Source: Lachnospiraceae bacterium (GTDB lineage Bacteria; Bacillota; Clostridia; Lachnospirales; Lachnospiraceae). Taken from it: a DNA stretch of 64,000 nt. The position numbers were made by a program, and so were the translations under genes. Position 1 is the first letter of the stretch, and every line of letters starts with the position of its first letter. The stretch spans positions 1-64,000 of the forward strand of contig JAAWCS010000015.1 in the NCBI GenBank assembly GCA_022793375.1. The letters run 5' to 3'. The notes beneath the pieces are model-generated. The model was not told where the DNA came from. It ran no database searches and saw only the letters and a list, made by a program, of their open reading frames with translations. Shown in pieces: positions 33,041 through 41,130 of this stretch.

Positions 33041-34768
33041 TTATTTTATATTTGCTTCATGAGGGAACTGGTTAATATAGAAGCACCGCGTGTAGCGGAT
33101 ATTCGCCACATTTACGCTCATGAAATCCAGCGCTTCGATCGCCTTGGCCTCGTCGGTCGATTTGCTCCATGCATAGTCGATTTTACCCGCCGTGGCGTTG
33201 ACTACCAGGTTGGAATCGTTCTCGCCGCTGGCAAACATATAGATCGTCTCAATGTTGCCTGTGCCCTGCTTGTAATAGCCGTCCCATCTCTTGAGCGTCG
33301 CGTAGTTGTTCAAAACCACCTCATCCACCATAAAGGGGCCGGAACCGATCGGTTTCTGCCAGAACGCATCCTGCTGCAGCGCGGCCGGATCGGCGTTTTC
33401 CAGGCAGTGCTTGGGCAGTACGGGCCACTGGGAGAATACTAAGAGCGCGTTCGCGGAAACCTTGTCAAAACTTACCGTCACCTTACTGCCGTCGATGGTC
33501 ACGCCCGCCAGATCCCCGGCCGCTCCGGAGATGAAATCGGCCGCTCCCGTGATGGCCTGCATGACTTCCGAAGCCACCGCGTTGGTGCCGGGCGCCTTGA
33601 GCATCAGTTCCAGTGTGAACTTGACGTCCTCAGCCGTAAGCGGTTCGCCGTCGTGCCAGGTCAGACCGTCGCGCAGCACAAACTCGATGGACAGGCCGTC
33701 CTCGCTCACCGTGTAGCTCTCCGCCAGCATTCCGTCGGTCGGATTTAAGGAACTGTCGGCATTGATCAGCTTGTCAAATACCAGCTCCGTATTGATCATA
33801 TAGCCCGGATTTACCATCGGATACCAGAAAAACTCCTGCGGGCCGCCGTTGGTGTACATCGTATGATCGTCGCGGCTGATCGTCCAGTCCAGGATATTTT
33901 TCTCATAGGAAAACTGGTCGTTGCCGAATACGCTGCCGGCCGTATCCAGGTCATTGCTCGTGTAGATAAAGCATACCTGATGATACAAAGGCATCGCCAG
34001 GACATTCTCCGCCACAAACTGCTGGATGTCCTTAAAGGCCGCCTTCTGCTCGTCCGTATCCATCGTCGCGTTGGAGCGCTCGATCAGCTCGTCTAAGCCG
34101 TCCTGCCTGGGTACGGAGGAGTTGTTGGAAGCCGTGGAAGCAAAGCGGTTGTAGAACTCGCTCTCCGAAAGCGCTGCTACCGCCGCGTAAGCTAAGTCCC
34201 ATTTGACGGCCGCCGGCCCATTCACCATATCGGCCGGCGGCACCCACAGCTGACTCGCCAGATCGCCCTCCAGCTTCCGAAACTGCGCTTTGACTCCGAC
34301 CTCCTGCCAGTACTGGCCGATGATCGTCATCAGGTCGACGGTCTGCTGATCGTCGTAATAATAAACTACATCCAGCGTGTAATCCGCAGGCCAGTTCGCC
34401 TCCTTCAAAAGCTCCTTTGCCTTCTCCGGATTGTACTCATATACCGGAATCTCCGTATTAAGCCAGTCGCCGGGAGCCGTAAAGCTTACGGCCTTCTCCG
34501 CCTTTCCGTCAAAAAGCGTCTCCACAATCGCGTCGATGTCAATCGCATACGCCAGAGCCTGGCGTACCCGTACATCGGCTAATGGTGTGCCCGCCGTCTG
34601 GGCATCGCTGCCCGCATTGCCGCCCGGTTCCTCAGAACCGCCGCCTCCCGTGGCTTCGGGCGCGTTCGCCGCCGTGTCCTGCGCCGGCTTTTCACCGGAA
34701 CAGCCGGCAACCGCCGCAGCCAGCATCGCCGCCGACAAGAGCAGGCAAAGCAACTTTTTTACCTTCAT
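33041..34768 (-). CDS. Oligopeptide-type substrate-binding lipoprotein (SBP_bac_5), apparently circularly permuted
   Basis: 575 residues from ATG 34768 (AAAAGGAGG site). Lipobox AVAGC gives Cys23, followed by a Gly/Ala/Glu linker to residue 60. Residues 61-298 then match what is normally the C-terminal half of the family (DVRVRQALAYAIDIDAIV, YNPEKAKELLKEA). Residues ~315-575 match the normal N-terminal half (MLAESYTVSEDGLSIEFVLR, GLTWHDGEPLTAEDVKF, GSGPFMVDEV) and end just where it would run into the C-terminal half. The fold should still close into two lobes that bind a peptide or similar solute and dock on the OppBC-like permeases. It is the first gene of the transporter operon, under a GntR-type operator. 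Confidence 0.88.
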   Translation of the reverse strand: MKVKKLLCLLLSAAMLAAAVAGCSGEKPAQDTAANAPEATGGGGSEEPGGNAGSDAQTAGTPLADVRVRQALAYAIDIDAIVETLFDGKAEKAVSFTAPGDWLNTEIPVYEYNPEKAKELLKEANWPADYTLDVVYYYDDQQTVDLMTIIGQYWQEVGVKAQFRKLEGDLASQLWVPPADMVNGPAAVKWDLAYAAVAALSESEFYNRFASTASNNSSVPRQDGLDELIERSNATMDTDEQKAAFKDIQQFVAENVLAMPLYHQVCFIYTSNDLDTAGSVFGNDQFSYEKNILDWTISRDDHTMYTNGGPQEFFWYPMVNPGYMINTELVFDKLINADSSLNPTDGMLAESYTVSEDGLSIEFVLRDGLTWHDGEPLTAEDVKFTLELMLKAPGTNAVASEVMQAITGAADFISGAAGDLAGVTIDGSKVTVSFDKVSANALLVFSQWPVLPKHCLENADPAALQQDAFWQKPIGSGPFMVDEVVLNNYATLKRWDGYYKQGTGNIETIYMFASGENDSNLVVNATAGKIDYAWSKSTDEAKAIEALDFMSVNVANIRYTRCFYINQFPHEANIK

Positions 34769-34808
34769 AACCTCTTTCCTCCTTTTCGTTCTTTCGGACG
34801 CTTTGTAC

Positions 34809-34821
34809 TTTGTACTACAAA
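34809..34821. promoter_or_regulatory. GntR/FadR-type operator
   Basis: TTTGTACTACAAA is a perfect 6+1+6 palindrome fitting the GntR-family TnGTnnnACnA pattern. It lies immediately downstream of the -10 of the transporter promoter, so binding would block initiation. A related TTGTACAA lies at 34924-34931 and could be a second site. Confidence 0.65.
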
Positions 34822-34822
34822 T

Positions 34823-34853
34823 ATAATATTGCACAAAAAAATTACTTTGTCAA
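34823..34853 (-). promoter_or_regulatory. Promoter of the transporter-aldolase operon
   Basis: Minus-strand TTGACA, 19-bp spacer, TATTAT. The spacer is longer than ideal; an alternative -10 within the AT-rich stretch is possible. Confidence 0.55.
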
Positions 34854-34991
34854 TAGGATTTTCATTGGTTTTAAATACATTTTTCTCTTATTTCCGGTTT
34901 CTCCCCTTCTGTTCTTTGTCATATTGTACAAAAGAGCCTTTGTAAGGTTTTCTTTAGTCCCAATAAAACGGGAGGTTTTACAAAAGATACC

Positions 34992-35020
34992 TTGACACAA
35001 GTCAAAAAAATGTTTATGAT
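34992..35020 (+). promoter_or_regulatory. Promoter of the gntR-flavoprotein unit
   Basis: TTGACA, 17-bp spacer, TATGAT, 65 bp before the regulator ATG. The 34769-35085 gap therefore contains two divergent promoters and operator-like palindromes. Confidence 0.7.
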
Positions 35021-35085
35021 GCAGATAGCATCTTACCTTGATTCAGGATTCACCATACTAAACGCGAAAAGGAACGGCATAAACC

Positions 35086-35823
35086 ATGGAAACGACTCAA
35101 AAGGAGAATCTTCGGACATTACATAATCTCAAAGACCAGAAGCTCTATATCCGGGTCTACGACGAAATACGAACCTACATTGACAAAAACCAGTTAAAGC
35201 CCGGCGACAAGCTGCCGACCGAAATGGAAATGTGCCAGATGCTGGGGGTAAGCCGCAACGTCCTGCGCGAAGCCATCAAGTCTCTGGAGATCACCGGGAT
35301 CGTCGCTTCCAAGCCCGGGGTCGGCATCCTGATCCGCGACTTTAACGCCGATTATTTTATGTCCAGCCTCCTGCACAGCTTTCCGTCCCAGGACGACCGG
35401 CAGGTGGAGCAATATATCGAAGAGCTTCGGCGCGTCCTGGAGCTTGGTTTTATTGACAAGGCCTTTGCCGGCATTACCGAGGACGATGTCTGCGTTCTCG
35501 GAGAGCTTCTTGAGCAGATGCGTGCCTGTGCCCGCAGGCAGGAGCTCTCGGGAAAGCCGCTTCAGATCGGCGCTCCGTTTGCCCAGGCGGACGCTTCCTT
35601 TCACAAGACTCTTTTTTCCCATATTGACAACAAACTGATGTTTTCCATCATTTGCTTTTTCTGGGCCTATGACAAGTATTACAAAGAACCGACTACCTCT
35701 GACGCGGTGTCCCTGATTATCGAAAAGCACGAACGCATTTATGCGGCCTTGAAAGCCCATGATTTTGCGGCTTTTCAGGATGCCATGCAGTTTCATTTTC
35801 ATGTTGACTACTACAAAAATTAA
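35086..35823 (+). CDS. GntR-family (FadR-like, FCD) transcriptional regulator
   Basis: 245 residues. The N-terminal winged helix is typical GntR (LKPGDKLPTEMEMCQMLGVSRNVLREAIKSLEITG), followed by an all-helical effector domain of FCD type (His/Asp-rich positions in QADASFHKTLF and the C-terminal FHFHVDYY). FCD regulators bind carboxylic-acid metabolites, often through a metal. It is divergent from the transporter-aldolase operon and 72 bp from a flavoprotein gene, so it most likely controls both. Confidence 0.9.
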   Translation: METTQKENLRTLHNLKDQKLYIRVYDEIRTYIDKNQLKPGDKLPTEMEMCQMLGVSRNVLREAIKSLEITGIVASKPGVGILIRDFNADYFMSSLLHSFPSQDDRQVEQYIEELRRVLELGFIDKAFAGITEDDVCVLGELLEQMRACARRQELSGKPLQIGAPFAQADASFHKTLFSHIDNKLMFSIICFFWAYDKYYKEPTTSDAVSLIIEKHERIYAALKAHDFAAFQDAMQFHFHVDYYKN

Positions 35824-35895
35824 AACAAGAACCCTGTTCGGACGTCCCGCAAACGCGGCGCGTCCGCTTATTTTTATCCAAAAGGAGACATTACG

Positions 35896-37632
35896 ATGGA
35901 AAAGAATTGCCTTTCACTCAGACAGGAAACCTGCGGCGTGCTGGTCATCGGCGCCGGTCTCGCAGGGATCACGGCCGCTTTTCAATCCGCAGACCTGGGA
36001 ATGGATGTCATGCTCTGTGCCAAAACACGGCTCTGTGCCGGCTCCAGCTTCTATCCCCTGATGGACACGCTGCACTGTCAGGGGACGCTCAATCCGGCGG
36101 ACGAAGCCGTGTTTCTCGAAGATATCCGCAAAGCGGGACACGGGATGAACGACACATACATGAATGAATATTATGTGCAAAACATAAACGATGCGATTGC
36201 GTATCTCAAGCGGCTGGAAATCCCGTTTTACAAACTGCCGGAACCTAAGCTGGCCTGCTTTGCCAGCCACCCCCACGCCCTGTATTATTGGAAAAACTGG
36301 GAGGCCATCCGCAGCGGACTCTACGAAAAGACAGCCCGTACCCCCGCCATCCGCTTACGGGAAAATCGGCGTCTCTGCTTTCTGGCCGCCAAAGACGGCC
36401 GCGCGGCCGGCGCTGTCTTTTACGACGGCGGCCAGGACGAATTTGTCTATGTGCAGGCAGGAAGTATCATACTGGCTACCGGCGGTTTCGGCGCTCTCTA
36501 CAAACACAATTTAAACAGCGCCGACGTAGCCGGCGACGGGCACAGCGCGGTATTAAAAGCCGGCGGCACGCTCATAAACCTTGAATTCAACCAGTTTATC
36601 CCCGGTTTCATCGACCCGGTTTACAAGGTCGTTTTCCGCGAAGGCTCCCTCGATTCCTGCCTGGGGCTCTTCTCCGATGCCGGCGAAAACCTTTTGTCGG
36701 GGCGCCTGTCCTCTAGAAAGCTTAAAACCTGTCTCAAAGAACGCGCCCTCCACGGCCCGTTCACCTTCTCCGACCATTCCGCCCCCTTCGATATCGTGCT
36801 GATGAAGGAAGCGCTCCGTCAGAAGTCGGGCGGCGTGCGCATTCGCTACCGGGAGGAAATCCTCGCCGACCCGCGCAGCTATGTCAAAGATTACCTCCGC
36901 TGGCTGCAGGACCAGCTGCACGTCGATCTCTTAAAAGACGAAATCCGCATCGCGCCCTTCTTCCATGCCGCCAACGGCGGAATTTTGGTCGGTCATCGCT
37001 GCGAAAGCACGATCAAAGGGGTCTTTGCCTGCGGCGAATGCGCCGGCGGAATCCACGGCGCCGACCGCTTAGGCGGCAATGCCTCCGGAAGCTGTCTTGT
37101 CTTTGGCCGCCTGGCCGCCGAAAGCGCCGCCGCCCATGCCCGCGCCTGCCGGCCGCTCTGTCTTTCCGAATCCCAGGTCCTAAAGCAGTTTCAAAGCGCC
37201 TTTTCGCACGACGGCCAAGGCAGCGAAGAAGATGCCGCCTTCGGTAAAGCTTCTTCCCCCGGGCAAACGGACGCAACTGCGCTTACCAGGCAGATTCAGA
37301 CGCTTATGTGGGAAAACGCCGGCATCCTGCGGACCGAAGAAAGCTTAGAAAGCGTCCTCCTCCAGCTGGCCGAACTGCGCCGCCGTTTTCACCCCTGGCC
37401 GCTTTTGACCGCCCGTCCGTCTGCAGGAGAGGTCTGCGCCGTCCTCGAAGCAGAAACGTTTCTCACCCTGGCGCCGGCTCTCCTTGAAGCCATGCTCGCG
37501 CGAAAAGAAAGCCGCGGAAGCCACTACCGCGAAGATTACCCGTATACGCGGCCGGAATTTAAAAAACGGCTCTGCGTTTCCCAAAAAGACGGCGGCCTGC
37601 GCTGTGTCTTTGAGTCGGCGAACAAAACTTAA
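35896..37632 (+). CDS. FAD-dependent dehydrogenase of the fumarate reductase/L-aspartate oxidase family
   Basis: 578 residues. FAD motif VIGAGLAGITAAFQSADLG at the N-terminus, second FAD element IILATGGFGALYKHN, and the C-terminal flavin segment GIHGADRLGGNASGSCLVFGR. Substrate-domain arginine/histidine signatures of true fumarate reductases are less clear than in the protein at 11615, and a long C-terminal helical region remains. No covalent-FAD histidine is seen. AAAAGGAGACATTACG gives a good start. Given the neighbouring GntR/FCD regulator, aldolase and transporter, it probably oxidises or reduces an imported acid intermediate; the reaction is unknown. Confidence 0.78.
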   Translation: MEKNCLSLRQETCGVLVIGAGLAGITAAFQSADLGMDVMLCAKTRLCAGSSFYPLMDTLHCQGTLNPADEAVFLEDIRKAGHGMNDTYMNEYYVQNINDAIAYLKRLEIPFYKLPEPKLACFASHPHALYYWKNWEAIRSGLYEKTARTPAIRLRENRRLCFLAAKDGRAAGAVFYDGGQDEFVYVQAGSIILATGGFGALYKHNLNSADVAGDGHSAVLKAGGTLINLEFNQFIPGFIDPVYKVVFREGSLDSCLGLFSDAGENLLSGRLSSRKLKTCLKERALHGPFTFSDHSAPFDIVLMKEALRQKSGGVRIRYREEILADPRSYVKDYLRWLQDQLHVDLLKDEIRIAPFFHAANGGILVGHRCESTIKGVFACGECAGGIHGADRLGGNASGSCLVFGRLAAESAAAHARACRPLCLSESQVLKQFQSAFSHDGQGSEEDAAFGKASSPGQTDATALTRQIQTLMWENAGILRTEESLESVLLQLAELRRRFHPWPLLTARPSAGEVCAVLEAETFLTLAPALLEAMLARKESRGSHYREDYPYTRPEFKKRLCVSQKDGGLRCVFESANKT

Positions 37633-37642
37633 AAGAATCCAA

Positions 37643-37673
37643 AGCCGGCGGCCTTTGTCCGACGCCGCCGGCT
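37643..37673 (+). terminator. Hairpin after the FAD dehydrogenase gene
   Basis: A 10-bp GC-rich stem AGCCGGCGGC/GCCGCCGGCT with an 11-nt loop, 10 bp after the stop and between convergent genes; the T-run is absent. Confidence 0.55.
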
Positions 37674-37726
37674 AAACGATAAAGCAAACGGCTGCAACGC
37701 CTACCCGGCGCGGCGCTTGCTCCCTA

Positions 37727-38392
37727 TTACTGCAAAAACCCGGGGATCTGCTTAGCCAGACACGCGGCCAGCACCGCGTGCCCTTCCCGGGTCAGATGCA
37801 TAAAGTCGACCGTATTGAACAGGCACCCTAACTCATTGGAATCCAGGAAATGGCATCCGCATTGGCTCGCCACGGCCCGCAGTTTTGCCGGCACGCCGGC
37901 CGATTTTTCCGCAACGCCCCGCCCCATCTCTTCGGCGACGCGCGAGTGAACAATTTCTTCGCGGATGATCGGCGGCGCCACGATCAGAATATTCGCTTTC
38001 CCGCCCGGCCCCCAGCAATCCGTCGTCTGCGCTTTCTGTACCAGGCGGCGCATTCCCAGGCCGACCGCATGCGCGTTGGCCGAAAAACGTTCTTTGACAT
38101 CGTTTGTCCCCAGCATAATAATCAGCAAAGAAACCGGCTCATGGCTCTTTAAGCAGGGCCAGATGTAGTCAAGCGCCGATAAGTGTTCATACAGGGGATC
38201 GTCAAACACCGTCGTGCGGCCGGACAGCCCCTCTTCGATCACCAGGTAGTCCTCGCCCAATGCTTTTTGCAAAAGGCAGGTCCATCGCTCCTCTTCGTTA
38301 AAGCGCGCCAAAACGCGGTCCGCACAGCCGTCGCTTTCGGCACAATAGCCGTGTGTGTTGGAATCTCCCAGACAAACAATATGTTTTTTCAT
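37727..38392 (-). CDS. SGNH/GDSL-family hydrolase
   Basis: 221 residues from ATG 38392 (GGAAGGG site). Block I is CLGDSNTHGY with the nucleophile Ser, block II has the Gly in EEGLSGRTT, block III is LGTNDVK, and the C-terminal catalytic pair is VDFMHLTREGH (Asp-x-x-His). SGNH enzymes hydrolyse esters, commonly O-acetyl or lipid esters, in this subgroup as arylesterase-like proteins. No signal peptide, so cytoplasmic. Next to a sialic-acid region, de-O-acetylation of sialate or a sugar is conceivable but not shown. Confidence 0.85.
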   Translation of the reverse strand: MKKHIVCLGDSNTHGYCAESDGCADRVLARFNEEERWTCLLQKALGEDYLVIEEGLSGRTTVFDDPLYEHLSALDYIWPCLKSHEPVSLLIIMLGTNDVKERFSANAHAVGLGMRRLVQKAQTTDCWGPGGKANILIVAPPIIREEIVHSRVAEEMGRGVAEKSAGVPAKLRAVASQCGCHFLDSNELGCLFNTVDFMHLTREGHAVLAACLAKQIPGFLQ

Positions 38393-38547
38393 GCGTCTTT
38401 CCCTTCCGGTCCTTACTCGGACCATCGCTTGTTTTACTGCTTGCGTACTGTCCGGATTATATCTGGCAGCATACGAATGCAGACAGTGCACTCATTACTA
38501 GGCTATCAGTTTTTCAGCGTCTGTCAAGCTTTTTTCTCATTCTTGAC

Positions 38548-38576
38548 TTGACGGAAAAAGGACAAACCGCTATGAT
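38548..38576 (+). promoter_or_regulatory. Promoter of the first rpiR-type regulator
   Basis: TTGACG, 17-bp spacer, TATGAT, about 35 bp upstream of the ATG at 38612. Confidence 0.6.
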
Positions 38577-38611
38577 TGTAGGAGAAAACCGGCAGAAAGA
38601 AGGGGGACAGC

Positions 38612-39466
38612 ATGTTGAACGACAATGTATTTGCCAGGATCAGCCAGGAGTACTACTACCTGACAAACGCCGAGAAAAAGATCGCCGATTTTATTACGCT
38701 GCGCCAACAGGAGACACAGTTCATGTCGATTTCGGAGATGGCCGAGGAGGTCGGAGTCGCCGAAGCCTCCATCTCCCGCTTCTGCCGAAAGCTCGGCTAT
38801 CGGGGCTACAATGCCTTTAAGCTGGCCGTTGCCAATTCCACGGCCCTGCGAAGCGCCGCCAACCCGCTTTCCGGCGAAGTTCTCCCCGAGGACAGCATCC
38901 CTGTTATGTGCCAGAAAGTTTATGCCGCCGACATTGACGCCATTACCCAGACCCTTGAGCTCACCGATCCGCAAAAGATTGCGGCAGCGGCGGATCTTTT
39001 AATTCAGGCCCGACGGACACTTTGTATGGGCCAGGGCGGTTCCATGCTTTTGGCCGAGGAAGCGGCTCATCTGTTTTCCACGGCGCTGCCCGATTTTTAC
39101 GCCATTCGCGATTCCCACATTCAAATCATGCGCTCCACGATGCTCTGCGCGCAGGATGCCGTCATGTTTTTTTCCTACTCCGGCGCTACCTCCTCCCTGA
39201 TGGACATCCTCAAGATCGCCAAAGAGCGGCAGGCAAAAATCATTTTGATCACCCGTTTCCCCCGGTCGCCCGGCGCCGCCTTTGCCGATGTCGTGCTCGA
39301 ATGCGGTTCCCGGGAAGGTCCGCTTCAGCTTGGCTCGATCGCGGCCCGTATGGCGCAGCTGTATCTGATCGATCTTTTATTCAGCGAAGTATGCCGGCGG
39401 GATATCGAAGGCTGCCGCTCGCGACGCAAAATGGTCGCCGATGCGCTTACCACCCGGCATCTTTAA
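38612..39466 (+). CDS. RpiR-family transcriptional regulator (HTH_6 + SIS)
   Basis: 284 residues. The N-terminal helix-turn-helix has AEEVGVAEASISRFCRKLGYRGYNAFK; the C-terminal SIS domain (CMGQGGSMLLAEEAAH, FFSYSGATSSLMDILKIA) would bind a phosphosugar. AGAAGGGGGAC precedes the ATG. It is followed by a terminator and then the CUT1 transporter genes, which it probably controls in response to an amino-sugar phosphate such as ManNAc-6-P or GlcNAc-6-P. Confidence 0.9.
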   Translation: MLNDNVFARISQEYYYLTNAEKKIADFITLRQQETQFMSISEMAEEVGVAEASISRFCRKLGYRGYNAFKLAVANSTALRSAANPLSGEVLPEDSIPVMCQKVYAADIDAITQTLELTDPQKIAAAADLLIQARRTLCMGQGGSMLLAEEAAHLFSTALPDFYAIRDSHIQIMRSTMLCAQDAVMFFSYSGATSSLMDILKIAKERQAKIILITRFPRSPGAAFADVVLECGSREGPLQLGSIAARMAQLYLIDLLFSEVCRRDIEGCRSRRKMVADALTTRHL

Positions 39467-39480
39467 AACCAGTCCCCTCA

Positions 39481-39527
39481 GGGGCGGTGAAAACGGAAAA
39501 AACCTTCCGTTCTTGCCGCTCCTTTTT
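39481..39527 (+). terminator. Terminator after the first rpiR-type gene
   Basis: A nested hairpin, outer GGGGCGG/CCGCTCC and inner ACGGAA/TTCCGT, followed by TTTTT. Confidence 0.75.
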
Positions 39528-39591
39528 CACGCCCGAAAAAGAAATAAATTTTCATTCTAAAAATAATTCTGCAAATTTTTTTATTTTTATA

Positions 39592-39637
39592 TTGACAATG
39601 CAAAAGGGAAATTGTACAATTTATACAAGCGCTTGCA
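39592..39637 (+). promoter_or_regulatory. Promoter and cre/LacI-type operator of the CUT1 transporter operon
   Basis: TTGACA, 17-bp spacer, TACAAT (39592-39620). Just downstream, ATACAAGCGCTTGCA (39623-39637) contains the palindrome CAAGCGCTTG and fits the CcpA catabolite-responsive element with few mismatches, a position suited to catabolite repression. A second half-like GCAAGCG follows. Confidence 0.65.
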
Positions 39638-39678
39638 AAAACGCAAGCGCCACACTATCCAAAAAGAGGAGGTTTATA

Positions 39679-41037
39679 ATGAAAATGAAAAAGGTTTTGT
39701 CACTTTTGCTTTCCTTCTGCATGATTTTCGCTCTGGCAGCATGCGGCGGGAACAATGACCAGACCGCCGCTCCTGCAAACGGGACGCAGGCTGCGGACGC
39801 CACGCCTGCCGCCACCCAGTCAGGCGGCGCTTCGCCGGAGGCTTCCGGGGATGAGGTCAGCATCGTGCTGGCGACGTATCCCGTCGGCAAATACGGCGAT
39901 GAATCGACCATGACCGAGCTGATCGCCGCTTTCAATGCCGTGTATCCGAATATTCACGTAGAAGTGCAGTATCTGGATTACACCAACGGCGATGACCAGG
40001 TCAACACCGCGATCAACGGCGGGCAGGCGCCCGACCTGATCTTTGAAGGTCCTGAGCGTCTGGTAGCCAACTGGGGCGACAAAGGATATCTTGTCGATCT
40101 CTCCGACCTGTGGTCCTCTGAGACTTCCGGCCAGATCTACGATTTCATCGAGACGGCCTGCAAGCATCCGAGCGGCGCTTACTACGAATATCCGGTCTGC
40201 ATGACCACCCACTGCATGGCGATCAACTACGACGCTTTTGAAGCAGCCGGCGCCCTGCAGTACATCGACGAGGCAACCCATACCTGGACCACCGAAGGCT
40301 TTATCAACGCGGTAGCGGCTCTGGTTGCAAACGGCCAGCCGAATGCCGGCATCGTGTTCTGCGGCGGACAGGGCGGCGACCAGGGGACACGCGCCCTGAT
40401 TAACAACCTGTACGGCGGCACCTTCACCAACGCGGAGCATACCCAGTACACAGCGGACAGCGCCGAGAATGTCAAGGCTTTGCAGCTTCTGTACGATATG
40501 GAAGGCATTGAGTTTGACGCCGCCAGCGTAGGCAGCGACGAGATCGGCCTCTTCTGCAACGGCACTCTGAATATGGCTTTCTGCTGGAACGTAGCGCAGG
40601 AACTCAGCGAGACGGCCGGCCAGACCGCTCAGTTTGAAATCTTCCCGATGGCGTTCCCGACCGAGAGCGGCGCTCCCAAGTTGCAGGGCGGTATCTGGGG
40701 CTACGGCGTATTTGACAACGGCGATCCTGCCAAGATCGAGGCCGCCAAGACCCTGATCCGCTTCATGACCGAGGACGATGCCCAGTACACGAACGCGGTC
40801 CTGGCTTCCAACTACTGGCCAGTACGCGAGCTCGCCGGCATCTACAGCGACAACGAGGTTATGACCGAGTACGGTATGTTCATGCAGTATATGGGTGACT
40901 ACTATCAGGTTACCTCCGGCTGGGCTGAGGCCCGCACCGCATGGTGGAACATGCTTCAGCAAATCGGCGCCGGCACTGCCGTCGAAGAAGCCGTAGCGGC
41001 TTTCGTCGAGACAGCCAACACTGCTGCCGGGAACTGA
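39679..41037 (+). CDS. CUT1-type sugar ABC transporter substrate-binding lipoprotein (SBP_bac_1)
   Basis: 452 residues from ATG 39679 (AGAGGAGG site). Lipobox LAACGG gives Cys22, followed by an Ala/Thr/Pro linker. The mature part is a family 1 solute-binding protein (ITVLATYP-like start, APDLIFEGPERLVANW, GGIWGYGVFDNGD). The ORF track extends it by 219 codons into the rpiR gene, which I reject. With two permeases and NanA directly downstream, the ligand is probably free sialic acid, as for SAT-type CUT1 importers. No ATPase gene is present, which is usual for CUT1 systems sharing an MsmK-like ATPase. Confidence 0.9.
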   Translation: MKMKKVLSLLLSFCMIFALAACGGNNDQTAAPANGTQAADATPAATQSGGASPEASGDEVSIVLATYPVGKYGDESTMTELIAAFNAVYPNIHVEVQYLDYTNGDDQVNTAINGGQAPDLIFEGPERLVANWGDKGYLVDLSDLWSSETSGQIYDFIETACKHPSGAYYEYPVCMTTHCMAINYDAFEAAGALQYIDEATHTWTTEGFINAVAALVANGQPNAGIVFCGGQGGDQGTRALINNLYGGTFTNAEHTQYTADSAENVKALQLLYDMEGIEFDAASVGSDEIGLFCNGTLNMAFCWNVAQELSETAGQTAQFEIFPMAFPTESGAPKLQGGIWGYGVFDNGDPAKIEAAKTLIRFMTEDDAQYTNAVLASNYWPVRELAGIYSDNEVMTEYGMFMQYMGDYYQVTSGWAEARTAWWNMLQQIGAGTAVEEAVAAFVETANTAAGN

Positions 41038-41067
41038 TCGTATCCTGATACATAAACCAGAGGTATG

Positions 41068-41104
41068 CGCCCTCTCTGCGTTCTGCGCAGGGAGGGCGTT
41101 TTCT
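41068..41104 (+). terminator. Attenuator-like hairpin between binding protein and permease genes
   Basis: CGCCCTC/GAGGGCG outer stem with an inner TGCG/GCGCA pairing, followed by TTTTCTC. It would lower permease relative to binding-protein expression. Confidence 0.65.
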
Positions 41105-41130
41105 CATATCAGAGAAAAGGGGGAATCATC

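Noticed and set aside
39022-39678. 219-codon N-terminal extension of the CUT1 binding protein in the 671-aa ORF
   Set aside because: It runs through the rpiR coding region, a terminator and a consensus promoter in another frame; a good ribosome binding site and lipoprotein signal begin at 39679.
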